From NCBI RefSeq assembly GCF_000179555.1, contig NZ_AECZ01000027.1, forward strand, positions 1 through 54,034: DNA of 54,034 nt. The letters run 5' to 3'. Position numbers and translations under genes: made by a program. Shown piece after piece: positions 36,851 to 46,292 of the stretch. The stretch's first letter is position 1. Each line of letters begins with the position of its first letter. A model generated the notes under the pieces. The model did no database searches. It was not told the origin of the DNA and was given only the letters and a program-made list of their open reading frames with translations. The stretch comes from Solidesulfovibrio fructosivorans JJ]. GTDB taxonomy: Bacteria > Desulfobacterota > Desulfovibrionia > Desulfovibrionales > Desulfovibrionaceae.

Positions 36851-36881
36851 AAAAGGAGCCCCGCAATGCCGGGGCTCCTTT
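36851..36881 (-). terminator. Intrinsic terminator of the small secreted protein gene
   Basis: AAAGGAGCCCCG pairs with CGGGGCTCCTTT around a six-base loop. Read on the minus strand the stem is followed by a run of T residues, 29 bases after the stop of the gene at 36910. Confidence 0.88.
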
Positions 36882-36909
36882 CGCAACGAACTCGCAACGC
36901 GTTTCGAAC

Positions 36910-37257
36910 CTAGAACTGAAGAGCCTGCAGCGCCATGATAAAGGCTTCGTATTCGCCGAGCATGATGGCGCCCTGCACCTGTTGCGGCAGGCCAACCGTG
37001 CTGGTCGTGGCGGGATTGCCGAAATTGAAGTTCGCGCCAACCGCCGCGGAGTCGCCCCATGCCGTGGCGACGCCTTGCGCCACAGCCACATTGTTCGTCA
37101 CGCTCTGAGCGGCCGCACCGCCCGCCGCACCGCCCGCCACAGCACCTTGCGCGCCAGCAGGCGCCCCCGTTTGGGCAAAGGCCATGGAAACAGTCGCCAT
37201 CATCCACACAAAAACACACACAGTTGCCAACGAGATGAAAAATTTCTTGTTCAACAT
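36910..37257 (-). CDS. Small secreted Ala/Gly-rich protein, unknown
   Basis: A 115-residue precursor starting at ATG 37257 (AGGGGG upstream). A signal peptide occupies about 1-28 (cleavage near AFA/QT). The mature part opens with an Ala/Gly stretch, then QSVTNNVAVAQGVATAWGDSAAVGANFNFGN and a C-terminal helix (YEAFIMALQALQF). It has its own terminator and is divergent from the radical SAM gene. It could be an extracellular structural or adhesive protein; I do not recognise the family. Confidence 0.75.
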   Translation of the reverse strand: MLNKKFFISLATVCVFVWMMATVSMAFAQTGAPAGAQGAVAGGAAGGAAAQSVTNNVAVAQGVATAWGDSAAVGANFNFGNPATTSTVGLPQQVQGAIMLGEYEAFIMALQALQF

Positions 37258-37486
37258 AGTTGCCCCCTGTAAATAGTTTTTTATAACAACACGTTTCATG
37301 GCCAGGCTAGATCACACTACACCTCCACGTCGCCAGTGCAAGAAAAAAAACAACCCCGCCTCAAAGATGCGTCGTTTTCCTACGGGGAGGGGATCAGGTC
37401 GCCAAGAAGATGCGGGAAACGGTCGAGGGTCGACAGGACTGCCGTTGCCTTGTGGATTTGCCCCGCTGGGAGTGATAGATTTGGCT

Positions 37487-38476
37487 ATGAACCTTTTACG
37501 CCGTCTTTTTGCGACGCCGCGTTTGGACTGGGTGCAGATCGAGGTCACCACGCGCTGCAACGCGCGCTGCGGCTACTGCCCGCGAACGACAGCCAGGACC
37601 GCCTGGCGCGACGCGGATCTGGATTGGGCCCTTTTCCGACGGCTTCTGCCGCAGCTCGCCACCCCGTATGTCCACCTCCAGGGATGGGGCGAACCGCTGC
37701 TGCATCCCCGCCTGCCGGACATGGTTCGTGAGGTGTCGGCGGCCGGGATGCGCGCCGGGACCACCTCCAACGGCGTCCTGATCGACGCCGCCATGGCCAA
37801 AACCCTCGTCGCCTCGGGGCTTGAGGTCATCGCCCTGTCCCTGGCCGGGATCCGGGCGCGCCACGACAGGCTGCGTCCCGGCGCGCCCTTCGACCGGGTC
37901 ATGGCCGCCCTGGAGGCGCTGGCCGAGGCCAAGGCGGCGGCGAATAGCGCCAAGCCCGAAGTGCATATCGCCTACCTTCTCCTGCGCGCCGACACGGCGG
38001 ACCTCGAAGCCCTGCCTCCGCTTCTCGCCGAACGCGGCGTGGCCCAGGTGGTGGTCAGCAGCCTCGATTACGTGCCGAACCCCGCATTGGCCAACGAAGC
38101 CCTGCTGCCCATGGACGCGGCCGAACAGGAAGCCTTTCGCGCCCGCATCAGCAGCGCCGCCGCAACGCTGCGACAAAGCGGCATCCGGCTGCATTGCCGG
38201 CCGCCATCGCTTTCGCGACGCGCCTCGTGTCCGGAAAACCCCCAAGCCTCGCTGGTGGTGGACGCCCGGGGCGACGTTTGCCCGTGCGTGTTCACGGCCC
38301 TGCCGATCCAGCCCCCGCACCCCGCCGCCGGCAGCCGCCTGTCGTTCGGCAACGTGGGGCAAACCACGCTCGCCCGCATCTGGCGCGAACCCAAATACGC
38401 CGCCTTCCGGGCCGGCTTCGGCAAAGCCCTGCCCCCCGGCCCCTGCCGCATCTGCCGCAAGCCGTTTGTTGCATGA
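37487..38476 (+). CDS. Radical SAM protein with C-terminal cysteine motif (SPASM-like)
   Basis: A 329-residue protein with the radical SAM cluster motif CNARCGYC (Cys24, Cys28, Cys31), a GWGEPLLHP motif and a TSNGVL strand. The C-terminal part contains CPENPQ, DVCPCVF and CRICRK, the spacing of an auxiliary-cluster SPASM domain. Such proteins modify peptides or sugars, or mature enzymes. The start at ATG 37487 lacks a strong site (GGGAG is 11-16 bases upstream). The nearest small protein is the divergent gene at 36910; no functional link is shown. Confidence 0.9.
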   Translation: MNLLRRLFATPRLDWVQIEVTTRCNARCGYCPRTTARTAWRDADLDWALFRRLLPQLATPYVHLQGWGEPLLHPRLPDMVREVSAAGMRAGTTSNGVLIDAAMAKTLVASGLEVIALSLAGIRARHDRLRPGAPFDRVMAALEALAEAKAAANSAKPEVHIAYLLLRADTADLEALPPLLAERGVAQVVVSSLDYVPNPALANEALLPMDAAEQEAFRARISSAAATLRQSGIRLHCRPPSLSRRASCPENPQASLVVDARGDVCPCVFTALPIQPPHPAAGSRLSFGNVGQTTLARIWREPKYAAFRAGFGKALPPGPCRICRKPFVA

Positions 38477-38510
38477 AGGGAGGAGAAGACTTTGGAGAAA
38501 TATGCGCCGA

Positions 38511-38671
38511 GGGGAAACCTTGTCTTACAAAAGGTTCTCCCCCCGGGCCCCCTTTCCAAAGACTCCTACAGGGAACAGCAGGTTATCTAATCGACTCTCG
38601 CAACAGGAGAAAGTTTAGGAAAGGGAGAGCGCGAGAGGGGAGAACCCTTTTCAAAGGGTTTCCCCTCTCGC
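38511..38671. repeat. Composite intergenic repeat, copy 3
   Basis: Hairpin A is degenerate here (38511-38542, GGGGAAACCTT/AAGGTTCTCCCC with a bulge). Hairpin B spans 38631-38671 and is nearly identical to copies 1 and 2. The linker again has CCCCCTTTCCAAAGACT and AGGAAAGGGAGAGC. It lies between the convergent radical SAM and PhoU-kinase genes. Confidence 0.85.
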
Positions 38672-38693
38672 ACTTTTCTTTCCTTACTTCCCC

Positions 38694-40331
38694 TCAATAC
38701 ACGAGCACAGCGTCGGGGAAGGTGAGTTCTTCGAAGGGGCGGCCGGCGTGGCCGGCGGCGCGGGTGAGCAAATACACGCCGCGCAGGAACAGTTCCTGGG
38801 CAAAGGGCCGGTTCATCTCGAACCGGGCCGAGGTGGCCAGGGCCCTGGCCACGCCGAAGACCAGCCGCGCCTCGAAGAGCGCATCGCCCTGTTCGACGGC
38901 GAAGGTGCGGGCGAATTCCAAAAACCGCCGCATGACCAGCGACAGCCGGTCGCGCAGCGCCGTCTCGAACACGGGCAGGCGGAAATTGGAAGCCAGGAAC
39001 ACGGCCGTGTCCTGGACGTAGTCCCCTTCCCGGGAACGGTGCAGGTCGATGTAGTGGATGCGCTGGGCGGTGTGGTCGTAGACGATGTTGTTGAGGTTGA
39101 AGTCGCCGTGCAAAAACACGCGAAAGGGGGCGGCAAGGCCCGCTTCGGCGTCCTCGGCGGCGGCGAGCAGTTCGGAAAGGCCCGGGATGTCCACGCCGCA
39201 AAGGCGCTTGGGACCGGCGGCGAAGCCGGGATAGAGGCGAAAGACGTCGTCCAGGCGGGCGCGCATCTGGCCCATGAAATCCGGGGCCACAGGCTGGCGG
39301 GAAAGCGTCTGTTCCCAGATGCCGCCCACGGTCTGGGTGACCAGGAAGCAGGCGTTTTCCACCACCTCCCGGTCGGCGGTCAGCACCACTTCCTGGAGGT
39401 TGCAGCCGCCCAGGTACTCGAGCAGCATGGAGGCCGATTCGCCGTCGGTCTGAAAGGCCTGGATGTTGGGCGGAAGTCCCGGCAAAAGCCGCTGCCAGCG
39501 CTCGATATTCTCCTTTTCCTTGGCCAGTTTGTCGGCGTTGCCCTCCTTGAAGAGCACGCCCTTGGAGCGTGGGCCTTGCTCCTCCTGGACCCGGCCGATG
39601 CGGCAGCCCGACCGGGTGCCCCAGATGGAGCTGAAATCGCCGGCGGAAAGCGGCATGTCCACGCCGCCGTGGGCCAGGGAATCCTGCAAGGCCTGGTATT
39701 GATGGATTTTGAGCTTCTCGCCGAGGGCGGCGAAAATGACGGCCTCGCCGATATTGAGCAGGGCGTCGCCCATGCGCTCGAGATAGCGGAAAATGTTGAA
39801 GCTCGAGATGGAATTTTCCGGCGATTCCCCCCGGCGCAGGTCGGCCAGGATGGCGTCGAAGGCGGCCTTGAACCGGTTGTCCAGGGAGAATTCCGCCCGG
39901 CAGATATTCAGCGCCAGACGCACGTCCTGGCGGGTGAGCGCCGGGTAGACCAGCCCGAGGGCCTTGTCCACGTCCACGAAGGGATCGCGGTATTCGTAGC
40001 GCCGGATGAAGTTGGGATCGGTCAGGTACTGGACCTGGGAGACGATGTTGACGGCGTAGTCGGCGATGCGTTCGAGGTTGATGTTGATGATGTTGGCGGC
40101 GCGCACCAGATCCAGGGTGCGCTTGCTCATGTCGCGCGAACCGTGGATGCGGCCCCAGCAGGCGTTTTCGATGACGCTTTTGAGGTTGTCGATGTAGTCG
40201 TCGCGGCTTTCGATGCGCTTGATGCGCGCCGGGTCCGGACGTTCGACCACAAGCAGGGCGCTCGAGACCTGCTTGGACACCTCGAGCACCATGAAACGAA
40301 AATTTTCCTCGATGCCTTCCAGAATGCGCAT
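38694..40331 (-). CDS. Fusion of a PhoU domain and an aminoglycoside-phosphotransferase-like kinase
   Basis: A 545-residue two-part protein. Residues about 1-225 form PhoU-like helical bundles (MRILEGIEENFRFMVLEVSKQV, NIININLERIADYAVNIVSQ, YLERMGDALLNIGEAV). Residues about 250-545 form an APH-type kinase fold with the catalytic HGDFNLNN (His408) and the metal-binding YIDLHRSREGDY (Asp429). The kinase substrate is unknown. PhoU domains normally control phosphate uptake through PstB. The last gene of the cassette that begins at 42653. Confidence 0.88.
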   Translation of the reverse strand: MRILEGIEENFRFMVLEVSKQVSSALLVVERPDPARIKRIESRDDYIDNLKSVIENACWGRIHGSRDMSKRTLDLVRAANIININLERIADYAVNIVSQVQYLTDPNFIRRYEYRDPFVDVDKALGLVYPALTRQDVRLALNICRAEFSLDNRFKAAFDAILADLRRGESPENSISSFNIFRYLERMGDALLNIGEAVIFAALGEKLKIHQYQALQDSLAHGGVDMPLSAGDFSSIWGTRSGCRIGRVQEEQGPRSKGVLFKEGNADKLAKEKENIERWQRLLPGLPPNIQAFQTDGESASMLLEYLGGCNLQEVVLTADREVVENACFLVTQTVGGIWEQTLSRQPVAPDFMGQMRARLDDVFRLYPGFAAGPKRLCGVDIPGLSELLAAAEDAEAGLAAPFRVFLHGDFNLNNIVYDHTAQRIHYIDLHRSREGDYVQDTAVFLASNFRLPVFETALRDRLSLVMRRFLEFARTFAVEQGDALFEARLVFGVARALATSARFEMNRPFAQELFLRGVYLLTRAAGHAGRPFEELTFPDAVLVY

Positions 40332-40353
40332 GACCACGCCCCCCGTCGGCCGA

Positions 40354-40638
40354 TCAGGAATCCGACGCGCCCGGGGCGATGGTCAGGCCCCCGTCCCCCT
40401 CGCTTTCCCCGCCGTCCTCGCGCCAGGAGAACTTGAGGTTGAGCTTCATGCGCCCGCTCATGGACTTGGCCTCGACAACAAAGCCGATGGTGCCGCCCGG
40501 GTGCAGGCAAACCTCGCCCTCGCGGCTGGAAAAGCGTAACTCGCCGGCGGCGAAACCGGCGGTCAACGCCTCCATGTAACGCCTAAGCGTCGCGGCATCC
40601 TGCACGGACTCGTACTTGAACCGGGATTCCTTATCCAC
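40354..40638 (-). CDS. amphi-Trp domain protein
   Basis: A 94-residue protein starting at GTG 40638 with AAGGAGG upstream. It shows ESRFKYESVQDAATLRRYMEALTAGFAAGELRF and ends with a KLNLKFSWRED strand, the pattern of the amphi-Trp domain family. It lies 22 bases before the PhoU-kinase fusion in the same direction. From memory, amphi-Trp proteins are annotated next to the GAK-system genes; a function is not established. Confidence 0.8.
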   Translation of the reverse strand: MDKESRFKYESVQDAATLRRYMEALTAGFAAGELRFSSREGEVCLHPGGTIGFVVEAKSMSGRMKLNLKFSWREDGGESEGDGGLTIAPGASDS

Positions 40639-40855
40639 GCCGCCCCTCCTTGCCGTCCGGCCAGTCCCGGGGGCCGGGCCGGCCCCACGACGAAATTCCA
40701 GCATTCCAACATGCCGGAACAATTGCAAGAGGGGATTGGCGGCAGCCGCGCCGCCGCCTCCCGAAACAGGGCCCGAAACGGCGCGCCCGCGAAAGAAATT
40801 CCGCCACTTCCAGACGACAACAATTTGAAATAATTAGAATTTCAAAAAGACACCG

Positions 40856-42061
40856 CTAGGGCTGACCGAGCCGCGACCGGTACTCGTTTATGATCTTGCG
40901 CCGGCTCACCCCGTTGATGATGAGACTCTTGCGGATGGCGAAGTCGTGCCAGGCCGGCTGGAGGCCGATTTCCCGGGCCGCCTTTTCCGTATCCTGCTCC
41001 GCCGGTGGCCGGGTCTTCTCGCTCATGTGGCAATCGTCGCCCATGAAGATGAGCAGCGGCCGCTTGCCGTGCCAGCCCATGCGGTTGCGGCGGTTGACGA
41101 CGTTGATCAAAAACTCGGTGTACTGCTGGGACTGGGGATTCCAGACCTCGATGCCGTCCACGTCGTAATCGGCCAGCAGGATGGGCCAGAACTGTTCCGG
41201 GTGGGGGATGACGATGCCGGCCCCGAGCGACCGGGCTTCCTCGATGATCTCCGAGGCCCGGTAGAAATAGGACAGGGAGAAGGCCTCCTTGACCAGATCC
41301 TTGACGGCCTTGGCGTAAACCTGGGCCCGGTTGACGATGCGGTCGCCGAAACGGGAGCGTAGGGTGTCGAGGAAGTTGCGCACGAGCTTGTTCTTGTAGG
41401 CGTCCTCGGGCATGTCGCCTTCGTGGATGAGCAGCAGGGCCTTGATCTTGGCGGCCTGGATGCGCACGAATTCCACCATCTCCTCGTCGGAATTGGTGCG
41501 GCCGGCCGCGATCTGGCGGCGCTGCTCCCCGACCGGCTCGGCCAGGGCGTCGACATACTCGAAAAGCTGGGAGGCGCGGTAACGGTGGGTGTGGCGCAGC
41601 ATGGAGGACAGGACCTCGGCCCGTTCCGAGTCAAGGCCCTTGAAGTGCAGCAGAAGCTGCACCTTGCGGTTGAAGCCGCTGGAATAGCAGTCCACCTCCA
41701 CGCCCTGGTAGCCGTCGTACTCCAGGAGCACGTTGTGCTGAGTGGGGATGACGAGCTCGTCGACGCGGCCGGGATAGAGGTTGTCGATGCGCTTTTTGAG
41801 CAGCTCCATGGGCACGTGCTCGGGGTGCCAGTGAGCGGCCAGCACGTATTCCTGGCGGGGGTAGGTGCGCGCCGGATTGACGATGCGGTCCACCTGTTCC
41901 GGGGACAGGCGCGTGTCGTTGATGCGGGCGAAAGCGGCCTCGTCCTCCTCGGTCACGTCCCGGTCCACCCGGGACAGGTCGATTTCGACGCAACGGGTCT
42001 CTTCCGGCCCCGGATGGGCGCTGTCGCGGCTTACGGCCGATACGGTCGATGCATCAGGCAT
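40856..42061 (-). CDS. PHP-like metal-dependent hydrolase, unknown substrate
   Basis: A 401-residue protein with histidine-containing segments typical of PHP-superfamily enzymes: AAHWHPEHVP, IVIPHPEQFWP and MGDDCHMSEK, plus VDGIEVWNPQSQ. It starts at ATG 42061, overlapping the stop of the XXXCH-like gene by eight bases (ATGCCTGA). A gap of 217 bases separates it from the amphi-Trp gene. Metal-dependent phosphoesterase activity is inferred from the motifs only. Confidence 0.72.
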   Translation of the reverse strand: MPDASTVSAVSRDSAHPGPEETRCVEIDLSRVDRDVTEEDEAAFARINDTRLSPEQVDRIVNPARTYPRQEYVLAAHWHPEHVPMELLKKRIDNLYPGRVDELVIPTQHNVLLEYDGYQGVEVDCYSSGFNRKVQLLLHFKGLDSERAEVLSSMLRHTHRYRASQLFEYVDALAEPVGEQRRQIAAGRTNSDEEMVEFVRIQAAKIKALLLIHEGDMPEDAYKNKLVRNFLDTLRSRFGDRIVNRAQVYAKAVKDLVKEAFSLSYFYRASEIIEEARSLGAGIVIPHPEQFWPILLADYDVDGIEVWNPQSQQYTEFLINVVNRRNRMGWHGKRPLLIFMGDDCHMSEKTRPPAEQDTEKAAREIGLQPAWHDFAIRKSLIINGVSRRKIINEYRSRLGQP

Positions 42062-42653
42062 GGCGGCTGTGACACTCCTTTTTCATGCGATCGAGCGCGG
42101 CCACCGAGGCGGTCATGGCCTCGAGGTCCCCGCTGGCGGCGGCGGCCTCGAGCCGGTCCACCTCGGCGTCGTAGGCCGGATAGAAGGCGTCGCCCTTGCC
42201 GGGATAGCTGGTCATCCGCCGACTGTCGGCGATAAAGCCAGCCAGGCTGTCGGCATCCGGAACCAGTCCGGCCCGCAGCGACGTCACGATGGCCTTGAAA
42301 AAATGCTTCATGCGTTTTTTGAGGCCCTTGTATTTCGGCCTGCCTTCGGACTCCACGGTTTCGGGCGCACCGGCCAGGGCCGCCTCGCGGGCCGCGTCCT
42401 CGGCCTCGACCCCGGCCGGGGTCGGCAGCGCGGCCAGGCCCAGGGCCGGATATTTGAGGCTGACCTTGAGCAGCGAGGACGCGCCGAGGTGCTTGATGGC
42501 GATTTTGAGGCTCGTGAAGTCCTCAAGGGGCACCACCTCGCCGTCGATGACCAGATTGCCTTCGGCGGCCTGGGCCGTAAGGTCGGTCAGGGCGGCCAGG
42601 GCTTCGACCCGGGGCAGGACCAACTCGAATTTCCGTTTGCGCGATGCGGACAT
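42054..42653 (-). CDS. XXXCH-domain-like protein (GAK-system associated type)
   Basis: A 199-residue protein starting at ATG 42653 with AGGAG about nine bases upstream. It is rich in charged helices, with GRPKYKGLKKRMKHFFKAI in the middle and ends DRMKKECHSRHA. The terminal Cys-His pair within a basic helix is the hallmark of the XXXCH family that I recall being annotated beside the GAK system (ATP-grasp, CofD-like, kinase). None of those three partners is in this window. It heads the four-gene minus-strand cassette. Confidence 0.65.
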   Translation of the reverse strand: MSASRKRKFELVLPRVEALAALTDLTAQAAEGNLVIDGEVVPLEDFTSLKIAIKHLGASSLLKVSLKYPALGLAALPTPAGVEAEDAAREAALAGAPETVESEGRPKYKGLKKRMKHFFKAIVTSLRAGLVPDADSLAGFIADSRRMTSYPGKGDAFYPAYDAEVDRLEAAAASGDLEAMTASVAALDRMKKECHSRHA

Positions 42654-42809
42654 AATACGGTTCTCCTTGTGGCGACGGCCCATGGGGATCGGGACGTGCC
42701 ACCTGCTTCGCGACATTTTTATGCTAGGCGATTTACAGTTTGATGGCAAAAGGCGACGGGGCTCCGATCCCGCCGCGCCAAAGCGCCCCGCCGCGTCCTT
42801 CGCCGCGTT

Positions 42810-45800
42810 TCAGGCGCGCATCCGCCGCGCCCGACGCAGGACCCGCGCCAGGCTTTGGCGCTCCACCGGCTTGGCGATGTAGTCGTTCATGCCGGCGGCC
42901 TCGCACTTCTCCCGGTCCCCGCCCATGGCATAGGCGGTCATGGCCACGATGGGCAGGCCGGCGTGGCCGGCCCGGCGAATGCGCCGGGTGGCCTCCAGCC
43001 CGTCGAGGACCGGCATCTGGACATCCATGAACACGCAGTCGAAGCGCTGCCGCGCGACAGCCGCCACCGCCTGTTCGCCATCGTCGGCCAGATCCACCGT
43101 ACAACCCATTTTTTCGAGCAAACCCTTGGCCGCCAGCTGGTTGACCTGGTCGTCCTCGACCACGAGCACCCGGCAGGCTCCCTGGGACGCGGGCGGCGCG
43201 TCCATGGGCGCATCGATGGAGACATACTCCCCCCGCGGCAGCGCGAACGGCAGCATGAGCCAGACGGTGGTCCCCACGCCGAGCTCGCTTTCGATGGTGA
43301 GCGAACCGCCCATGAGCCGCGTCAATTCCCGGCAGATGGCAAGCCCGAGCCCCGCCCCCTGTTGGTCGCGGGTGTAGGTGCTTTCCACCTGGGTGAAGGC
43401 TTCGCCCACGGCGTCGAGCTTGTCGTCGGGAATGCCGACGCCCGTGTCGGAAACGGCGAACAGCAGGCGCGCGCGCCCGTCCGGCAGCGGCAGCAGGCTC
43501 CAGCCCTCCACCCGCACTTCGCCGGCGACGGTGAACTTCATGGCGTTGCCGGCGAGGTTGAAAAGTATCTGGCGCAACCGCGTCTCGTCGCCGATGACGT
43601 TCCGGGGCAGGTCCGGGTTGGCCAGGCAGACGAGCGGCAACCCCTTTTCCAGGGCCAGCGGGGCGAAGGTTTCGGTGATGGCGGCAAAAACGTCGGCCAG
43701 GCTGAAGGGGGCGACGTGCAGCGTCAGGCGCGCGGCCTCGATGCGGGACAGGTCGAGGATGTCGCCCAGGAGCCGGGTCAGCCGGCCGCCGGAACGGATG
43801 GCCATGTCGGCATACTGCAGCTGCTCGTCATCGAGCGCCGTGGTCTTGAGCAGCTGCATCATGCCCATAAGGCCATTGAGGGGCGTCCTGATCTCGTGGC
43901 TCATGTTGGCCAGAAAGGAGCTTTTGGCCAGGCTCGCGGCCTCGGCCCGGCTGGCGAGTTGCTTCGCCTGCTCGGCCGCCCGCGCCAGCTCGTCCCGGGA
44001 GCGCAGCAAGGCCTCCTCGGCGCGCTTGCGGCGGTCGATGTCCTCGATCACGGAAATGAAATAGTCCGGCTGTCCCGCCGCATCCCGGACCAGGGCCACG
44101 GTCAGGTTCACCCACACGAAGGAACCGTCCTTGCGGATGTAGCGCTTCTCCCGGTTATAGGTGTTGAGGTTGCCGGCCAGCACCTGCCGCACCTTGCCCA
44201 TGTCGGCATCGAGGTCGTCCGGGTGGGTTATCTGCTGAAAGGTCATGCCGAGGAGCGCCTCGCAGGGGTAGCCCAGGATGTCGCACAATTTGTTGTTGAC
44301 CCGCAACCAGCGCCCGTCCGGGCCGACCAGGGCGATGCCCACGGCCGCCAGTTCGAAGGTGGCCTGGAAACGCCGCTCGCTGGCGCCGAGGTCCTGGGCG
44401 TGGCGGCCCGTATCCGCCAGCAGCCGGCCGATGCGGGCGAGCAGTTCCTCGGCGTCGAAAGGCTTGACCAGATAGTCCTGGACCCGCTCGGCGATGAGCC
44501 GGCGACGCAGGGTGTCGTCGGCCTTGGCCGTGAGCATGACCACAGGCACCTTGTCCAGGGCCGGGTCGCGGCGCAGCTCACGCACCATTTCCGTGCCGCT
44601 CAGTACCGGCATCATCACGTCCGAAACGATCAGGTCCGGGTGGCGGGCCTTGGCCGCGGCCAGCCCCTCCCGTCCGTTGACGGCCGCAAGCGTCCGGTAC
44701 CGACCGCCGAGGATATCGAGCAAATAGTCGCGCATGTCCGCGTTGTCCTCGATGACAAGGACCAGCGGCATCCCGGCCCGCTCTTCGGAAGGACGGGCGG
44801 AGGCGGTGATGGCGTCGGCGGGGGCGGCGGGGATGGGTGGAGAAGGTTCGGGGCGGCCATCGTCCGGCGCGTCGTGGACCGTGACCCCGGCCGGAGCGGC
44901 CACGGGCAGGGTGACGGTGAAGACGGCCCCGCCGGCCGGATTCGTCGTCAGGGTCACATCGCCGCCGTGGAGCAGGGCGAACTCCTTGGCGATGGCAAGG
45001 CCCAGCCCCGTGCCGCCGTGTGAGCGGTTCTCCCCGGAATCGAGCTGGCGGAAACGCTCGAAAACCACCTGCTTCTGGTCGTCGGGGATGCCCGGGCCGT
45101 CGTCGGCCACGGTCAGGCGAAAGTGCCCGTCCGTGCGCGCCAGGCGCATTTCCACACGTCCGCCGTCAGGTGTGAACTTGAAGGCGTTGGAGAGCAGATT
45201 TTGCAATATGCGCCGGACCTTCTCGACATCGACTTCGGCCGTCAACGCCCGGGGCGCGTCGACAGTGAGGCTTATGCCGCGCTCCCGGGCCAGGGACTCG
45301 AAGCACGAGGCCATGAACCGCGCCTGCCGGGCCATGTCGCAGCGGGCATAGCGCAGCTCCATGCGCCCGGCGTCGAGACGGGCCACGTCGAGCAGATCGG
45401 TCACATGCGCCAGGAGCAGTTTGGCGTTGCGCTCCATGACGCGGTAGTCCCGCCGCGCTTCCGGGGGCGTCTCCGCCGCGCCCAGCCGCTTGGCCAGGGA
45501 GCCCAGGATCAGGGTCAGGGGCGTACGCAGCTCGTGGCTCACGTTGGCGAAAAAATTGGTCTTGAGCGCGTCGAGTTCCCGCGTCTGCTCGTAGAGGCGG
45601 GTGATTTCCTCGTTGGCCCCGCGCAGGCGGTCATTGGCCTCCCGCGAAGCGGCCAAGGCCGTCTCGGCCGCCCGCCTGGCCCGGCCGAGACGGGCATGGG
45701 TCAGGCTGAACAGCACACCCATGCCGATGAAGACCAATACGGAAACGAGGCTGACCGTGCTTCCCACCCGAAAGGAATAATACGGGGCCACGAAACAAAG

Positions 45801-46010
45801 CCCGAGTATTGCCGATTCCGCCGTGGCGGCCAGGCCGCCGGCCACGCCGCCGATCTGCGAACTGAAGAACACGGCCGGGAAAAAAAGAATCCAGCCAAAA
45901 GGTTCCAGCGTGGACCACAGCAGCCATTGCAAGACGAACGCCACGACAGGCAGCGCAAGCGCCAAGGCCAAACAGGACGGCGAGCAGCCGAACAGCGACG
46001 TTTTTTTCAT
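42810..46010 (-). CDS. Hybrid histidine kinase with two complete kinase cores
   Basis: A 1066-residue protein. Three to four N-terminal membrane helices (about 10-105, DUF4118-like layout) precede kinase core 1 (His[13 protein letters not shown], His159; HATPase with [10 protein letters not shown] and GGTGLGLAI), receiver 1 (SDVMMPVL, Asp464) and a PAS domain (about 535-655). Kinase core 2 follows ([11 protein letters not shown], His705; GAGLGLAI), then receiver 2 ([11 protein letters not shown], Asp996). Two full kinase-receiver modules in one chain are uncommon. The start at 46010 has only a weak ribosome site; upstream starts exist. Confidence 0.92.
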   Translation of the reverse strand: MKKTSLFGCSPSCLALALALPVVAFVLQWLLWSTLEPFGWILFFPAVFFSSQIGGVAGGLAATAESAILGLCFVAPYYSFRVGSTVSLVSVLVFIGMGVLFSLTHARLGRARRAAETALAASREANDRLRGANEEITRLYEQTRELDALKTNFFANVSHELRTPLTLILGSLAKRLGAAETPPEARRDYRVMERNAKLLLAHVTDLLDVARLDAGRMELRYARCDMARQARFMASCFESLARERGISLTVDAPRALTAEVDVEKVRRILQNLLSNAFKFTPDGGRVEMRLARTDGHFRLTVADDGPGIPDDQKQVVFERFRQLDSGENRSHGGTGLGLAIAKEFALLHGGDVTLTTNPAGGAVFTVTLPVAAPAGVTVHDAPDDGRPEPSPPIPAAPADAITASARPSEERAGMPLVLVIEDNADMRDYLLDILGGRYRTLAAVNGREGLAAAKARHPDLIVSDVMMPVLSGTEMVRELRRDPALDKVPVVMLTAKADDTLRRRLIAERVQDYLVKPFDAEELLARIGRLLADTGRHAQDLGASERRFQATFELAAVGIALVGPDGRWLRVNNKLCDILGYPCEALLGMTFQQITHPDDLDADMGKVRQVLAGNLNTYNREKRYIRKDGSFVWVNLTVALVRDAAGQPDYFISVIEDIDRRKRAEEALLRSRDELARAAEQAKQLASRAEAASLAKSSFLANMSHEIRTPLNGLMGMMQLLKTTALDDEQLQYADMAIRSGGRLTRLLGDILDLSRIEAARLTLHVAPFSLADVFAAITETFAPLALEKGLPLVCLANPDLPRNVIGDETRLRQILFNLAGNAMKFTVAGEVRVEGWSLLPLPDGRARLLFAVSDTGVGIPDDKLDAVGEAFTQVESTYTRDQQGAGLGLAICRELTRLMGGSLTIESELGVGTTVWLMLPFALPRGEYVSIDAPMDAPPASQGACRVLVVEDDQVNQLAAKGLLEKMGCTVDLADDGEQAVAAVARQRFDCVFMDVQMPVLDGLEATRRIRRAGHAGLPIVAMTAYAMGGDREKCEAAGMNDYIAKPVERQSLARVLRRARRMRA

Positions 46011-46240
46011 GGCGTGGCCGGGGGGAAAACGCCCCGTTTCCTCCTTTTCGGACCGCGCGGACAGGCGCGGCGTGCCCCGCAGGAACAAGCGCCAAGGCGA
46101 AGCGGAAAGTTCGCCAGCTTGTACTTCGATACACACAATGCGCGCCCGGTTGCAAGGGGCTCGCGTTTCCGTGCCCTTCCCCAGGTCGGACCGCGCCGCA
46201 GCCCGGAACCGGAAACCGCCGCAGGCCAGCCCGCGCCGGC

Positions 46241-46271
46241 AAAAAAAAGGGCGACCCCAGGCCGCCCTTTT
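46241..46271 (-). terminator. Intrinsic terminator of the PhoH-family gene
   Basis: AAAAGGGCG (46245-46253) pairs with CGCCCTTTT (46263-46271); on the minus strand it is followed by four further T residues. It lies 21 bases after the stop. Confidence 0.9.
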
Positions 46272-46292
46272 CGCGTCAACGCATGTCCGCGG

